This document shows positions 32,639 to 43,302 of a stretch of DNA of 64,000 bases, piece by piece. The stretch's first letter is position 1; every line of letters starts with the position of its first letter. Location: NCBI RefSeq assembly GCF_900289115.1, contig NZ_LT985196.1, positions 1 to 64,000 on the forward strand. The letters run 5' to 3'. The translations under genes and the position numbers were made by a program. This DNA is from Janibacter massiliensis. Lineage in GTDB: Bacteria > Actinomycetota > Actinomycetes > Actinomycetales > Dermatophilaceae. The notes beneath the pieces were generated by a model, which was given only the letters and a program-made list of their open reading frames with translations, had not been told where the DNA came from and made no database searches.

Positions 32639-33334
32639 ATGCGCCTGGTGATCGCGACGTGCAGCGTCGACTACGAGGGGCGGCTCGACGCCCACCTGCC
32701 GCTCGCGCGGCGGCTGCTGCTCGTCAAGGCGGACGGCTCGGTCCTCGTCCACAGCGACGGTGGGTCGTACAAGCCGCTGAACTGGATGAGCCCGCCGTGC
32801 GCGATGGCCGAGCTGGCGCCGGACGAGGACGACGCGGCCGCGGGGGTCGTCGCGGTGTGGAACGTCCAGCACGCGAAGTCCGAGGACCGGCTGCGGGTGC
32901 GGATCCACGAGATCCACCACGACAGCAGCCACGAGCTGGGGGTCGATCCGGGCCTGGTCAAGGACGGGGTCGAGGCACACCTGCAGGCGCTGCTCGCCGA
33001 GCACATCACGACCCTGGGCGAGGGGTACACCTTCGTGCGTCGGGAGCACATGACGGCGATCGGGCCGGTGGACATCCTGTGCCGCGACGGCAGCGGCGCG
33101 GCGGTCGCGGTCGAGATCAAGCGACGCGGGGAGATCGACGGGGTCGAGCAGCTGACGCGCTACCTGGAGCTGATGAACCGTGACCCGCACCTGGCGCCCG
33201 TCACCGGCGTCTTCGCGGCCCAGGTGATCAAGCCGCAGGCCCGCACCCTGGCCGAGGACCGGGGCATCCGCTGCGTCACCCTCGACTACGACGAGCTCAA
33301 GGGCATCGACCTCAGCGAGCACCGCCTCTTCTGA
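32639..33334 (+). CDS. nucS: Mismatch-specific endonuclease NucS/EndoMS
   Basis: A 231-residue endonuclease that cuts both strands at mismatches and replaces MutS-MutL repair in most actinobacteria. The nuclease core shows Asp145 (GPVDILC), Glu159-x-Lys161 (VAVEIKRRG) and Gln171, as in archaeal NucS. The C-terminus ends EHRLF, a form of the short beta-clamp-binding tail. Start ATG 32639 is leaderless. Confidence 0.95.
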   Translation: MRLVIATCSVDYEGRLDAHLPLARRLLLVKADGSVLVHSDGGSYKPLNWMSPPCAMAELAPDEDDAAAGVVAVWNVQHAKSEDRLRVRIHEIHHDSSHELGVDPGLVKDGVEAHLQALLAEHITTLGEGYTFVRREHMTAIGPVDILCRDGSGAAVAVEIKRRGEIDGVEQLTRYLELMNRDPHLAPVTGVFAAQVIKPQARTLAEDRGIRCVTLDYDELKGIDLSEHRLF

Positions 33335-33369
33335 CCCCACCCCTCACGCCCCACCCCCCACCCCTTCTC

Positions 33370-33446
33370 GCAATTGCGCGCGCAACTGACATCTGCGCGC
33401 GATATTTCACGCGCAGATGTGCAGTTGGGCGCGCAGATGTCGCGCG
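33370..33446 (-). repeat. Palindromic intergenic repeat, copy A (inverted)
   Basis: A 70-77 base imperfect palindrome lying between the stops of nucS and the His/Cys-rich gene. Its reverse complement aligns along its length with copies B and C: it opens CATCTGCGCGCC, contains GACATCTGCGCG-type blocks in the middle and closes GCGCGCAATTG. Four GCGCG-containing blocks recur at 16-20 base intervals. As RNA it would fold into a long stem, so it may also terminate both genes. Confidence 0.7.
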
Positions 33447-33462
33447 GACGCGACGGGCGAGA

Positions 33463-33714
33463 TCAGGCGGCGTGCGAGCAGGTCGAGCAGGTGCAGTCCG
33501 CGCACGTGCACGTCGCGCACCGGCACCCGGTCGGGCAGGAGCCGCACGAACAGGCGTCGCACTCCTCGACGTGGCCACCGTGGGCGTGGTGCAGGTGACC
33601 GTCGTGCTCGTAGTCGGTGTGGTCGCCGTGCTCGACGGCCTGGTGGCCGCAGTCGGCGCCGTGCACGTGATCGTGGTCGGGGTGGATGGCGTGGGCGGCG
33701 TGGTCGGTGCTCAT
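33463..33714 (-). CDS. His- and Cys-rich metal-binding peptide (metallothionein-like)
   Basis: An 83-residue peptide with 16 histidines and 12 cysteines. The N-terminal two-thirds carry HxH and GHxxH repeats (DHDHVHGADCGH, GHLHHAHGGH). The C-terminal third is a Cys cluster with repeated CxC and CxxC (CDACSCGSC then CRCATCTCADCTCSTC). It has no signal peptide. It most likely buffers a soft or borderline metal such as Zn, Cu, Cd or Ni in the cytoplasm; which one is unknown. ATG 33714 overlaps the stop of the ArsR-family regulator (ATGA), so the two are one unit. I know no named family with this two-part build. Confidence 0.75.
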   Translation of the reverse strand: MSTDHAAHAIHPDHDHVHGADCGHQAVEHGDHTDYEHDGHLHHAHGGHVEECDACSCGSCPTGCRCATCTCADCTCSTCSHAA

Positions 33715-34007
33715 CGCTGGCTCTCCTTCGCGTGCTCGATCGCGTCGAGCACGATGTGGGACACGTGCGCGTCGGTCACGGAGTAGATCCGCTCCCGACC
33801 CCGCGGTTCCGACCGGACGATCCCGGCGGTGCGCATGACCCGCAGGTGCTGCGAGACGAGGGTCTGGCTCGAGCCGGTTCCCTCGACGAGCCCTGCGACC
33901 GTGGCCGGTTCCCTCGAGAGGATCACCAGGAGCCGGACCCGGACGGGGGCTCCGAGGATCTTGAACAGGTCGGCAGCCCTGGCCACCGCCTCGTCGATCC
34001 TCGTCAC
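33711..34007 (-). CDS. ArsR/SmtB-family metal-responsive transcriptional regulator
   Basis: A 98-residue winged-helix repressor. FKILGAPVRVRLLVIL, the recognition region SSQTLVSQHLRVMRTAGIV and the wing RGRERIYSV are typical. Family members leave the operator when they bind metal. Its C-terminal helix has two histidines (DAHVSHIVLDAIEHAKES), in the alpha5 position where many members bind zinc or related metals. GTG 34007 is chosen as a leaderless start because TATAGT ends 6 bases upstream; the ATG at 34022 falls in the promoter itself. It is coupled to the His/Cys-rich peptide. Confidence 0.85.
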   Translation of the reverse strand: MTRIDEAVARAADLFKILGAPVRVRLLVILSREPATVAGLVEGTGSSQTLVSQHLRVMRTAGIVRSEPRGRERIYSVTDAHVSHIVLDAIEHAKESQR

Positions 34008-34013
34008 GTCCGC

Positions 34014-34041
34014 ACTATACATGCACGCTTGCGCATGTGAA
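34014..34041 (-). promoter_or_regulatory. ArsR promoter with overlapping operator
   Basis: Minus strand: -35 TTCACA (34041-34036), 16-base spacer, -10 TATAGT (34019-34014), then GTG 34007. Between and over them lies a perfect inverted repeat ACATGC-N8-GCATGT (34038-34019). A repressor bound there would block both promoter boxes, so the operon probably autoregulates and is induced by metal. Confidence 0.65.
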
Positions 34042-34061
34042 CACTCAAAGTGGAGCCGTGA

Positions 34062-34132
34062 AATCTGCGCGCCGAAGGTGACATCCGCGCGCGGCATTCG
34101 ACGCGCAGATGGCACTTGCGCGCGCAATTGCG
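34062..34132 (+). repeat. Palindromic intergenic repeat, copy B
   Basis: A 71-base copy in the divergent gap between the ArsR promoter and the DJ-1/PfpI gene. It opens ATCTGCGCGCC, has GGTGACATCCGCGCG and ACGCGCAGATGGCA in the middle, and closes TTGCGCGCGCAATTGCGG. Same length and block spacing as copy C. It lies between two promoters here, so its role cannot simply be termination. Confidence 0.7.
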
Positions 34133-34174
34133 GCCGGGGGGCGGTTGGGGATGCGCGACCCCCGGGGCCGGTCG

Positions 34175-34180
34175 TAGTGT
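34175..34180 (+). promoter_or_regulatory. Candidate -10 box for the DJ-1/PfpI gene
   Basis: TAGTGT about 28 bases before ATG 34209, leaving room for a short leader that carries AGAGGA 8 bases before the start. Confidence 0.4.
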
Positions 34181-34208
34181 CGAGGCACCCCCTACGAGAG
34201 GACGCGTC

Positions 34209-34763
34209 ATGGTCGACTCCACTCCCCCTACCCCGACCAAGGTTGCCTTCGCGGTCGCCGGCGAAGGCATCGAGCAGGTCGAGCTCACCGATCCGTGGAA
34301 CGCGGTGGAGCGCGCGGGCTACCAGCCGGTGCTCGTCTCCGTCGAGCCGGGCACGGTCCAGGCTTTCAACCACCTCGACAAGGCCGACACCTTCGAGGTC
34401 AACACGACGTTCGACGCCGCCATCGTCGCCGAGTACGCCGCGCTCGTGCTCCCCGGAGGCGTCGCCAACCCCGACGCCCTGCGCACCGAGCCCCGCGCGG
34501 TGTCCTTCGTCAAGGAGTTCGTCGCGTCGGGCAAGCCGGTGGCCGCGATCTGCCACGCTGCCTGGACGCTCGTCGAGGCCGGCGCCGTCGACGGCCGCCG
34601 CCTTGCGTCGTGGCCGAGCCTCCGGACCGACATTCGCAACGCCGGTGGGACGTGGGTCGACGAAGAGGTCGTCGTCGACGGCAACCTCATCTCGAGCCGC
34701 AACCCCGACGACCTGCCCGCGTTCAACCGCGAGCTGCTCTCGGCGCTCGACGCGATGGGCTGA
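34209..34763 (+). CDS. DJ-1/PfpI family protein (class I glutamine-amidotransferase fold)
   Basis: A 184-residue protein with the PfpI/general-stress fold. The nucleophile-elbow cysteine is Cys115 (VAAICHAAWTL), the conserved glutamate lies in GEGIEQVELTDP, and YAALVLPGGVANPD and DEEVVVDGNLISSRNPDDL are family blocks. Members act as glyoxalase/deglycase-like or stress proteins; the specific role is not clear. It stands alone between repeat copies B and C. Confidence 0.9.
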   Translation: MVDSTPPTPTKVAFAVAGEGIEQVELTDPWNAVERAGYQPVLVSVEPGTVQAFNHLDKADTFEVNTTFDAAIVAEYAALVLPGGVANPDALRTEPRAVSFVKEFVASGKPVAAICHAAWTLVEAGAVDGRRLASWPSLRTDIRNAGGTWVDEEVVVDGNLISSRNPDDLPAFNRELLSALDAMG

Positions 34764-34790
34764 CGGTCTCGGAAATCGCGCGGAGGTTCC

Positions 34791-34862
34791 CATCTGCGCG
34801 CGAAAGGTGACAGGTGCGCGTGATGTTTCACGCGCACCTGTCATTTGCGCGCGCAAATGCGA
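34791..34862 (+). repeat. Palindromic intergenic repeat, copy C
   Basis: A 72-base copy between the convergent stops of the DJ-1/PfpI gene and the mutase gene. It opens CATCTGCGCGCGAAAGGTGA, and the inner arms GACAGGTGCGCG and CGCGCACCTGTC pair perfectly. It closes TTGCGCGCGCAAATGCGA. The inner arms differ from copy B on both sides in matching ways (compensatory change), which implies that pairing is kept. Confidence 0.75.
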
Positions 34863-34883
34863 GGAGGGGGTGGTGGGGGGACG

Positions 34884-36968
34884 TCAGGCGGGGGTGGGCT
34901 CCAGGGGCGGCAGGTCGCGGCTGGTGCGGACGACGTCGACGACGTGGGCCATGATCTCGTTCAGCCCGAAGTCCTTCGGCGTGAAGACGGCCGCGACGCC
35001 CATCTCGCGCAGGCGCGCCGCGTCCGACTCGGGGATGATCCCGCCGACGATGACGGGCACGTCACCGGCGCCCGCGTCCTGCATCCGCTGGAGGATGTCC
35101 GGGATGAGCTCCATGTGCGAGCCGGACAGGATCGAGATCCCGACGACGTGCACGTCCTCCGCGACCGCCGCCGCGACGATCTGCTCGGGCGTCAGCCGGA
35201 TGCCCTGGTAGACGACCTCGAAGCCGGCGTCACGAGCACGGACGGCGATCTGCTCCGCGCCGTTGCTGTGGCCGTCGAGGCCCGGCTTGCCGACGAGGAT
35301 CCGGAGGGTCTCGCCGAGCTCCTCAGACGTCCGGCGCACCGCGTCCCGCACCGCCGCCAGCTCCCCGCTGCCCGCGTCCGCGACGCCCACCGACCCGCTG
35401 ACCCCCGTCGGGGCCCGGAACTCGCCGAAGACGTCCCGCAGCGCCTGCGCCCACTCGCCCACGGTCACCTCGGCTCGCGCGCACTCCAGCGACGCGGCCA
35501 TGAGGTTCTCCTCGCTGCCGGCGGCCTCCTTGAGCGCGGCGATCGCCGCCTCCGCACGGGCCCTGCGGGTCTCGTCGCCGTCCCGATCCGCACGCCACGC
35601 GCGGATCGCCTCGATCGCCTTCTCCTCGACGTCGTGGTCGACGGTCTGGATGGCCGTGTCGAGATCGGCCGTGAGGGGGCTGGGCTCGGTCGTCTCGTAC
35701 TTGTTCACGCCGACGACGACGTCCTCGCCGGCCTCGATGCGCTGACGGCGCAGGGCGTGGCTGGCGACGAGCGCGCTCTTCATGTACCCGGACTCGACGG
35801 CCGGGACCGCTCCGCCCATCTCCTGGACCCGGTCGATCTCGGCCTTGGCGCCGGCGACGAGCTCCGCGACCTTCGCCTCGACGACCGCGGACCCGGTGAA
35901 GAGGTCGTCGTACTCCAGCAGGTCGGTCTCGAACGCGAGAACCTGCTGCATCCGCAGGGACCACTGCTGGTCCCACGGCCGCGGCAGGCCGAGCGCCTCG
36001 TTCCACGCCGGCAGCTGGACGGCGCGGGCGCGGGCGTCCTTGCTCAGGGTCACCGCGAGCATCTCGATGAGGATGCGCTGAACGTTGTTCTCCGGCTGGG
36101 CCTCCGTCAGACCGAGGCTGTTCACCTGGACGCCGTAGCGGAAGCGGCGCTGCTTGGCGTCCGTCACGCCGTAGCGCTCCCGCGTGATCTCGTCCCACAG
36201 CTGGACGAAGGCGCGCATCTTGCACATCTCCTCGACGAAGCGCACGCCGGCGTTGACGAAGAAGGAGATCCGGGCGACGACCTTGCCGAACTCCTCGTCC
36301 GGCACGCGGCCCGAGGCCTTCACGGCGTCGAGCACCGCGATCGCCGTGCACATCGCGTACGCGATCTCCTGCACCGGCGTCGCCCCGGCCTCCTGGAGGT
36401 GGTAGCTGCAGATGTTCGTCGGGTTCCACTTCGGGATCTCGTCGACGGTGTACGTCACCATGTCGGTGATGAGGCGCATCGACGGCGCCGGCGGGAAGAC
36501 GTACGTCCCGCGCGAGAGGTACTCCTTGATGATGTCGTTCTGCGTCGTGCCCGCGAGCCGGGCGACGACGGCCGAGCGCTCCTCCCCCGCGGCCTCCGCC
36601 TGCTCCTCGGCGGCGACCTGGTAGAGCGCGAGGAGGTACATCGCCGTCGCGTTGATCGTCATCGACGTGTTCATCTCGCCGAGGGGGATCTGGTCGAAGA
36701 GGGCGCGCATGTCGCCGATGTGGCTGATCGGCACGCCGACCTTGCCGACCTCGCCGCGGGAGAGGACGTGGTCGGGGTCGTACCCCGTCTGCGTCGGCAG
36801 GTCGAAGGCGACGGACAGCCCCGTCTGGCCCTTCGCGAGGTTCCGGCGGTAGAGCGCGTTGCTCGCCGCAGCGCTGCTGTGACCGGCGTAGGTCCGCATG
36901 ACCCAGGGGCGGTCGCGCTCGGGGCGGACGGGTGCGGCGGACTCGGTGACGTCGGGGGTCTCGGGCAT
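34884..36968 (-). CDS. meaA: Ethylmalonyl-CoA mutase-type cobalamin-dependent mutase (MeaA family)
   Basis: A 694-residue single-chain mutase. The substrate domain begins RPWVMRTYAGHSSAAASNALYRRNLAKG and continues through TGYDPDHVLSRGEVG and NTSMTINATAM. The C-terminal B12 domain has the cobalt-ligand motif DGHSNG in GKPGLDGHSNGAEQ. Length and wording match streptomycete MeaA, the ethylmalonyl-CoA mutase, rather than the two-subunit methylmalonyl-CoA mutase. A TACCTT -10 box (36980-36975) ends 6 bases before ATG 36968, so the start is leaderless. Crotonyl-CoA carboxylase/reductase, its usual pathway partner, is not in this window. Confidence 0.88.
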   Translation of the reverse strand: MPETPDVTESAAPVRPERDRPWVMRTYAGHSSAAASNALYRRNLAKGQTGLSVAFDLPTQTGYDPDHVLSRGEVGKVGVPISHIGDMRALFDQIPLGEMNTSMTINATAMYLLALYQVAAEEQAEAAGEERSAVVARLAGTTQNDIIKEYLSRGTYVFPPAPSMRLITDMVTYTVDEIPKWNPTNICSYHLQEAGATPVQEIAYAMCTAIAVLDAVKASGRVPDEEFGKVVARISFFVNAGVRFVEEMCKMRAFVQLWDEITRERYGVTDAKQRRFRYGVQVNSLGLTEAQPENNVQRILIEMLAVTLSKDARARAVQLPAWNEALGLPRPWDQQWSLRMQQVLAFETDLLEYDDLFTGSAVVEAKVAELVAGAKAEIDRVQEMGGAVPAVESGYMKSALVASHALRRQRIEAGEDVVVGVNKYETTEPSPLTADLDTAIQTVDHDVEEKAIEAIRAWRADRDGDETRRARAEAAIAALKEAAGSEENLMAASLECARAEVTVGEWAQALRDVFGEFRAPTGVSGSVGVADAGSGELAAVRDAVRRTSEELGETLRILVGKPGLDGHSNGAEQIAVRARDAGFEVVYQGIRLTPEQIVAAAVAEDVHVVGISILSGSHMELIPDILQRMQDAGAGDVPVIVGGIIPESDAARLREMGVAAVFTPKDFGLNEIMAHVVDVVRTSRDLPPLEPTPA

Positions 36969-36974
36969 GGTCCG

Positions 36975-36980
36975 AAGGTA
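36975..36980 (-). promoter_or_regulatory. Leaderless -10 box for meaA
   Basis: TACCTT on the minus strand, 6 bases before ATG 36968. The other divergent start (37077, plus) has a weaker GAGGGT at 37065-37070, also 6 bases upstream. Confidence 0.45.
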
Positions 36981-37076
36981 CTCGGCAGCCCCGGGACGCG
37001 GCAGCCCAGTCCGCGGTGAAAGCGACCACACCGGTCGGGCGGTGGCGGGTGGCGGGGCGTCTGGGAGGGTGGCCCC

Positions 37077-37700
37077 ATGGTCAACCTCACGCGGATCTAC
37101 ACCCGGACGGGCGACGACGGCACGACGGCGCTCGGCGACTTCAGCCGGACGAGCAAGACCGACCCTCGGCTCGGGGCCTACGCCGACACGAACGAGGCCA
37201 ACGCCCACCTGGGGGTCGCGATCGCGACCGGGGAGCTCGACGAGGACGTCGTCGCGGTGCTGACCCGCGTCCAGAACGACCTCTTCGACGTCGGCGCCGA
37301 TCTCGCGACCCCGCTGCAGGAGTCGTACGAGTACCCGCCGCTGCGGGTCGAGCAGCGCTGGGTCGACGAGCTCGAGGCCGACTGCGACACGTACAACGCC
37401 CGGCTGGAGAAGCTCCGCTCGTTCATCCTCCCCGGCGGCAGCCCGGCTGCCGCGCACCTGCACGTGGCGACGACCGTCGTCCGGCGGGCCGAGCGCTCGG
37501 CGTGGGCGGCGCGGCAGGTCCACGGCACCGAGGCGGGGGGCGCGCGCGGCGTCGGCGGGATCAATCCCCTGACCACGACGTACCTCAACCGGCTCTCGGA
37601 CCTGCTCTTCATCCTCGCGCGGGTGGCGAACCTCGGGCGTGGCGGGGACGTCCTGTGGCAGCCCGGAGGCGGGCGCGCCGAGGCGCCGTCGAAGGGCTGA
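37077..37700 (+). CDS. PduO-type cob(I)alamin adenosyltransferase
   Basis: A 207-residue enzyme that makes adenosylcobalamin from cob(I)alamin and ATP. The ATP-binding N-terminus is TRTGDDGTTALGDFSRTSK. The conserved helix blocks are RVQNDLFDVGADLATP, FILPGGSPAAAHLHVATTVVRRAER and NRLSDLLFILAR. It diverges from meaA, which needs this cofactor, so a functional pairing is likely. Confidence 0.93.
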   Translation: MVNLTRIYTRTGDDGTTALGDFSRTSKTDPRLGAYADTNEANAHLGVAIATGELDEDVVAVLTRVQNDLFDVGADLATPLQESYEYPPLRVEQRWVDELEADCDTYNARLEKLRSFILPGGSPAAAHLHVATTVVRRAERSAWAARQVHGTEAGGARGVGGINPLTTTYLNRLSDLLFILARVANLGRGGDVLWQPGGGRAEAPSKG

Positions 37701-37706
37701 GCCGCC

Positions 37707-38150
37707 TCAGGCGACGTGGACGGTCGAGCCCGGGGGCGTCGACTCGGCCCAGGACCGCAGCGCGGTGTAGACCTCCCGGCTCAGACCGAGCTCCGCGGAG
37801 GGCAGCGCGGTCCCGATGGGACCGGCGATCGGGACGCTCACCGCGACGGGGATGCCGGGCACCCGCTCCACGACCTCCGACGGGGCGCCGACCGCCACGT
37901 CCCCGCGGGGCCACGACAGGGACGGCTGGGTGCTCCACCCGACGAGCGGGAACCAGTCGAGGCGATGGGTCCCGAGCCTGACGAAGCCCGCGTGCCACCG
38001 GCCGGAGCGGTCCGAGCGCCGGGCGACGTAGGCGACGGCCGCCGCGGTGGCGATCACCCGGTGCCGGAACCACAGGGTCGCGGGGAGGACGAGGAGCAGC
38101 CCCGCGAGCAGCACGACGAGGGCGGTCTCCGCCCCCGTCACGACCGACAC
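37707..38150 (-). CDS. DUF2550 membrane protein
   Basis: A 147-residue protein with one N-terminal transmembrane helix (about 8-27) and a soluble domain (WHAGFVRLGTHRLDWFPLVG, LSREVYTALRSWAE). DUF2550 follows atpC in many actinobacteria; its function is unknown. GTG 38150 lies 1 base after the atpC stop. It is convergent with the adenosyltransferase gene, only 6 bases away. Confidence 0.85.
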   Translation of the reverse strand: MSVVTGAETALVVLLAGLLLVLPATLWFRHRVIATAAAVAYVARRSDRSGRWHAGFVRLGTHRLDWFPLVGWSTQPSLSWPRGDVAVGAPSEVVERVPGIPVAVSVPIAGPIGTALPSAELGLSREVYTALRSWAESTPPGSTVHVA

Positions 38151-38151
38151 C

Positions 38152-38418
38152 TCAGCTCAGGCCGTCGGCCGAGACCTGCTCGGAGACGATCGTGACGCGG
38201 TCGTGGTCGACCGACATGAAGCCGCCGTCGACCGTCGCGGTGCTACGGCCGCTGCCGGTGTGGATGCCGACCTCACCCGCGGCGAGAACGGCCAGCAGCG
38301 GGGTGTGGCCCGGGAGGATCCCGATCTCACCGTCGACCGTGCGCGCCGTGACCTGGGTGGCCTCGCCCTCCCACACCTGACGGTCGGCGGCGACGACTTC
38401 AACCTGCAGCGAGCTCAC
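38152..38418 (-). CDS. atpC: ATP synthase epsilon subunit
   Basis: An 88-residue epsilon subunit of F1, which inhibits and couples the rotor. The beta-sandwich block TVDGEIGILPGHTPLLAVLA is diagnostic. It is short, having lost the C-terminal helical hairpin found in E. coli (about 135 residues), as is common in actinobacteria. It is separated from atpD by a DUF2752 gene. Confidence 0.93.
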   Translation of the reverse strand: MSSLQVEVVAADRQVWEGEATQVTARTVDGEIGILPGHTPLLAVLAAGEVGIHTGSGRSTATVDGGFMSVDHDRVTIVSEQVSADGLS

Positions 38419-38476
38419 GGGCGATCCTCACATCTCGAGGGCGACTGGTTCCGAGCGATCCTACCGGCCGGGCGGG

Positions 38477-38998
38477 TCAGGTGATGACGCGGTCGAACCA
38501 GGTGATGCCGTTGGCGAGGGTGACGATGCGGACGACGCTGTAGAGGATCCATGCCCCGAAGCCGCCAGCGACGAGCCAGACGGGCACCCGGTCGATGAGC
38601 GAGTACAGGGGGCGCCGCCGCACGAGCGCCACGACGGTCGCGATCGCGAGACCGACCGCGACGAGGTAGAAGGCCGGCCCGAAGAGGTTGTAGTCGAAGG
38701 CCGCGCCGACGTCGCCGTGGCTGAGGTGCACCCACGACCGGGTCAGCCCGCACCCTGGGCACGGCAACCCCGTCAGCAGGAGCACCGGGCAGGTCGTCTG
38801 CCCGTGGTCGGTGAGGTACGGGTCCTTGAGGAAGGACACCGCCAGCGCTCCGGCCCCACCCGCCGCGAGCACGCCCACGAGGACCGACTCCAGCCGACGC
38901 GAGCGCGGGGCGGCGCCGACCGTGCGCGGCGGCGGCCCCGAGGGCACCGCAGCGGTCGGTCCCGGGGCCGGGGCGGGCGTGTGCTGGTCGACGGTCAC
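38477..38998 (-). CDS. DUF2752 membrane protein inserted between atpD and atpC
   Basis: A 173-residue protein with a proline-rich N-terminus, about three transmembrane helices and the DUF2752 signature CPVLLLTGLPCPGCGLTRSW, whose three cysteines suggest metal or redox chemistry. Function unknown. GTG 38998 is supported as leaderless by TATGAT ending 6 bases upstream. It splits the ATP synthase operon, where atpC normally follows atpD directly. Confidence 0.85.
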   Translation of the reverse strand: MTVDQHTPAPAPGPTAAVPSGPPPRTVGAAPRSRRLESVLVGVLAAGGAGALAVSFLKDPYLTDHGQTTCPVLLLTGLPCPGCGLTRSWVHLSHGDVGAAFDYNLFGPAFYLVAVGLAIATVVALVRRRPLYSLIDRVPVWLVAGGFGAWILYSVVRIVTLANGITWFDRVIT

Positions 38999-39004
38999 CC
39001 GCCG

Positions 39005-39010
39005 ATCATA
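39005..39010 (-). promoter_or_regulatory. Leaderless promoter -10 of DUF2752 (and atpC)
   Basis: TATGAT (39010-39005, minus), one base off TATAAT, ends 6 bases before GTG 38998 and lies just downstream of the atpD hairpin. It is the best -10 box seen in the window. No good -35 box. Confidence 0.6.
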
Positions 39011-39014
39011 GAAC

Positions 39015-39050
39015 GACGGCGGGCCGCCCCCGAAGGGACGGCCCGCCGTC
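39015..39050 (-). terminator. Perfect 12-bp hairpin after atpD
   Basis: 39015-39026 pairs perfectly with 39039-39050 around a 12-base loop. In the minus-strand direction it begins 16 bases after the atpD stop and precedes the DUF2752 promoter. It would end or reduce the atpI-atpD message before atpC. Confidence 0.65.
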
Positions 39051-39066
39051 GGTGATCGAGGTCGGA

Positions 39067-40581
<1,515 letters not shown>

Positions 40582-40589
40582 CTACCTCT

Positions 40590-41501
40590 TCACTTGGCCT
40601 CGGCGAGGGCGCTTGCGCCGCCGACGATCTCGGAAATCTCTTGGGTGATCTCGGCCTGGCGGGCCTGGTTCGCCAGACGGGTGTACTTCTTGATGAGCTC
40701 CTCGGCGTTGTCCGTCGCCGACTTCATCGCCCGCTGGCGGGCGGCGAGCTCGGACGCGGCGGCCTGCAGGAGGCAGTTGAAGATCCGCGCCGCGACGTAC
40801 CGCGGGAGCAGGGTGTCGAGGAGCTCCTCGGCGTTCGGCTCGAAGTCGTACAGCGGCATCGACGCGCCGTTCGCCTTGGCCTCGGCCGCGTCCTGGAACT
40901 CGTCGACGACCTCCAGCGGCAGCAGCCGGATGATCTCCGCCTCCTGGCTGACCATCGACACGAAGCGGGTGAAGACGACGTGCACCTCGTCGACGCCGCC
41001 GGTCCCGGTGTCGGCCGTGAAGTCGGCGACGATCCGCTCGCTGATCTCGCGGGCGTGCTCGAACGTCGGCTTCTCGCTGAAGCCGCTCCACTCCGCGGCG
41101 TACTCACGACGCCGGAACGAGTAGAAGCTGATCGCGCGGCGGCCGACGAGGTAGGGCACGACCTCCTTGCCCTCGGAGCGCAGGCGCTGGACGAGCCGCT
41201 CGCTCTCCTTGAGGACGTTGGCGTTGTACCCGCCGGCGAGCCCGCGGTCGGCCGCGAAGATGACGACGGCCGCGCGCCGGACCTGCTCGTGCTCGGTCGT
41301 CAGCGGGTGGTCGACGTCCGAGAAGGTCGCGACGGCCGAGACGGCGCGGGTGAGCGCCCGGGCGTACGGCGAGGATGCGCGCACGGCCTGCTGCGCCTTG
41401 ACGACGCGTGAGGCCGCCATGAGCTCCATCGCCCGCGTGATCTTCTTCGTCGCGCTGACGGAGCGGATGCGCTGCCGGTACTCCCGGATCTGCGCTCCCA
41501 T
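40590..41501 (-). CDS. atpG: ATP synthase gamma subunit
   Basis: A 303-residue rotor-shaft subunit. [33 protein letters not shown] and the C-terminal NRARQ-type helix ([15 protein letters not shown]) are diagnostic. It lies 17 bases before atpD and about 100 bases after atpA. Confidence 0.96.
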   Translation of the reverse strand: MGAQIREYRQRIRSVSATKKITRAMELMAASRVVKAQQAVRASSPYARALTRAVSAVATFSDVDHPLTTEHEQVRRAAVVIFAADRGLAGGYNANVLKESERLVQRLRSEGKEVVPYLVGRRAISFYSFRRREYAAEWSGFSEKPTFEHAREISERIVADFTADTGTGGVDEVHVVFTRFVSMVSQEAEIIRLLPLEVVDEFQDAAEAKANGASMPLYDFEPNAEELLDTLLPRYVAARIFNCLLQAAASELAARQRAMKSATDNAEELIKKYTRLANQARQAEITQEISEIVGGASALAEAK

Positions 41502-41565
41502 GCTGTTCCGCCTCTCCTGGGGTCAGGGTGGTGGGTGGTCGGGGGTGCCGCGTGGGCGGCGGGTG

Positions 41566-41595
41566 GGTGGCCGGGCGGATCTCCGCCCGGCCACC
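41566..41595 (-). terminator. 13-bp hairpin between atpA and atpG
   Basis: 41566-41578 pairs perfectly with 41583-41595 around a 4-base loop, beginning 8 bases after the atpA stop. It sits inside the operon, so it is more likely an attenuator, processing or stability element than a full stop. Confidence 0.5.
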
Positions 41596-41602
41596 GGGGT
41601 CG

Positions 41603-43240
<1,638 letters not shown>

Positions 43241-43302
43241 GTGTCTCTTCTCCTCGTGTGGCCCCGGTCCGGAGCCGGCTGTGTGGGTGGCGGGTGGGGG
43301 CG

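Noticed and set aside
34014-34022. ATG 34022 as the ArsR start
   Set aside because: It falls within the operator and just ahead of the -10 box; GTG 34007 fits a leaderless start and the normal family N-terminus.
33370-34862. CRISPR array
   Set aside because: Only three copies, about 660-690 bases apart, inverted in one case and separated by whole genes; no short direct repeats with spacers and no cas genes.
36969-37076. Cobalamin riboswitch before meaA or the adenosyltransferase
   Set aside because: The gap is only 108 bases, lacks a B12-box-like element, and both genes have near-leaderless starts.
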